Positions 52,513 to 52,602 of a DNA stretch of 52,602 nucleotides are shown piece after piece. This DNA comes from Salinibaculum rarum (GTDB lineage Archaea > Halobacteriota > Halobacteria > Halobacteriales > Haloarculaceae). Numbering within the stretch: the stretch's first letter is position 1; every line of letters starts with the position of its first letter. The position numbers and the translations under genes were made by a program. The DNA is taken from the NCBI RefSeq assembly GCF_030505615.1, contig NZ_CP129993.1, forward strand, positions 1 to 52,602, read 5' to 3'. Under the pieces are notes generated by a model. The model was given only the letters and a program-made list of their open reading frames with translations. It was not told where the DNA came from and ran no database searches.

Positions 52513-52602
52513 TATAATAGCATCTATGTGGGGATGAGAGAAAAATCTTCCCACGATACCAGTTATATTCCCCAGACTACCATTTAGTCTAACCACTCAC
52601 TC
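52513..52602. repeat. continuation of the 13-bp repeat array at the window end
   Basis: TACCATTTAGTCT (52578-52590) matches the 13-bp unit at 10 of 13 positions. The next unit, AACCACTCACTC plus the first base of the window (C), keeps the 13-bp phase into the array at 2-40. This region also carries the vapB promoter (TTATATTCC near 52563). Confidence 0.65.

Noticed and set aside
1..52602. CRISPR array
   Set aside because: No regularly spaced direct repeats of 24-37 bp with unique spacers were seen; the 13-bp units are contiguous and the origin repeats are irregularly spaced.
1..52602. tRNA or rRNA genes
   Set aside because: No cloverleaf with a GTTCRA-type T loop and CCA-proximal stem was noticed by eye, and no rRNA-like sequence; a covariance search would be decisive.

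Overview
The window is haloarchaeal (Halobacteria). Its predicted proteins are acidic, it carries a PGF-CTERM surface glycoprotein, many secreted proteins with N-glycosylation sequons and CARDB-like domains, an Orc1/Cdc6 initiator flanked by origin repeats, and insertion sequences of typical haloarchaeal families (IS6, IS630, ISH3-like, IS5, ISH6, and IS200/IS605-type elements carrying only tnpB). A ParA pair, one cdc6 with its own origin repeats, two toxin-antitoxin loci, a plasmid-type PolB, and a 13-bp repeat array that stays in phase from the last to the first base all suggest a circular plasmid of about 52.6 kb, linearised inside its partition/iteron region. Circularity is inferred, not proven.

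Layout. 1-1.5 kb: iterons, parA and a ParB-like partner gene, with downstream inverted repeats. 1.5-5.6 kb: two nested IS6 copies, a pilin-like envelope protein and a 5'-truncated tnpB. 5.8-15.2 kb: leftward envelope genes, namely a secreted protein, a homing-endonuclease-repeat protein, a PGF-CTERM surface glycoprotein, and an RND transporter overlapping a CARDB-like membrane protein. A divergent TetR regulator (15.7 kb) follows, with two candidate operators. 16.3-18.1 kb: IS debris and a frameshifted ISH3-like element. 18.1-20.9 kb: an AglB/STT3-like oligosaccharyltransferase and a truncated gene. 21-28.5 kb: three full tnpB genes, one inside an 81-bp inverted-repeat pair, one IS630, and winged-helix regulators. 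28.5-34.5 kb: a RelE/RHH toxin-antitoxin operon, two large secreted proteins and a TrmB regulator. 34.5-37 kb: small accessory genes. 37-41.6 kb: origin repeats, Cdc6 and an interrupted PolB. 42-46.5 kb: a pile of four transposase remnants or copies. 46.5-52.6 kb: a lipoprotein, small DNA-binding and zinc-ribbon proteins, an integrase remnant and a VapBC pair.

How the genes fit together. ParA, its partner and Cdc6 probably maintain the replicon, and the two toxin-antitoxin loci would stabilise it. The main cargo looks like an envelope package: surface glycoprotein, oligosaccharyltransferase, CARDB proteins and an RND transporter under TetR control. The most notable structure is in the mobile DNA. 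Two intact IS630 copies sit exactly at the central TA of perfect palindromes, and a third fragment abuts one arm of a tnpB right-end hairpin. One tnpB lies inside long inverted repeats bounded by CTAG. A spaced inverted repeat, TTAACCAAC-N23 to 25-GTTGGTTAA, recurs upstream of three otherwise unrelated genes and may define a plasmid regulon.
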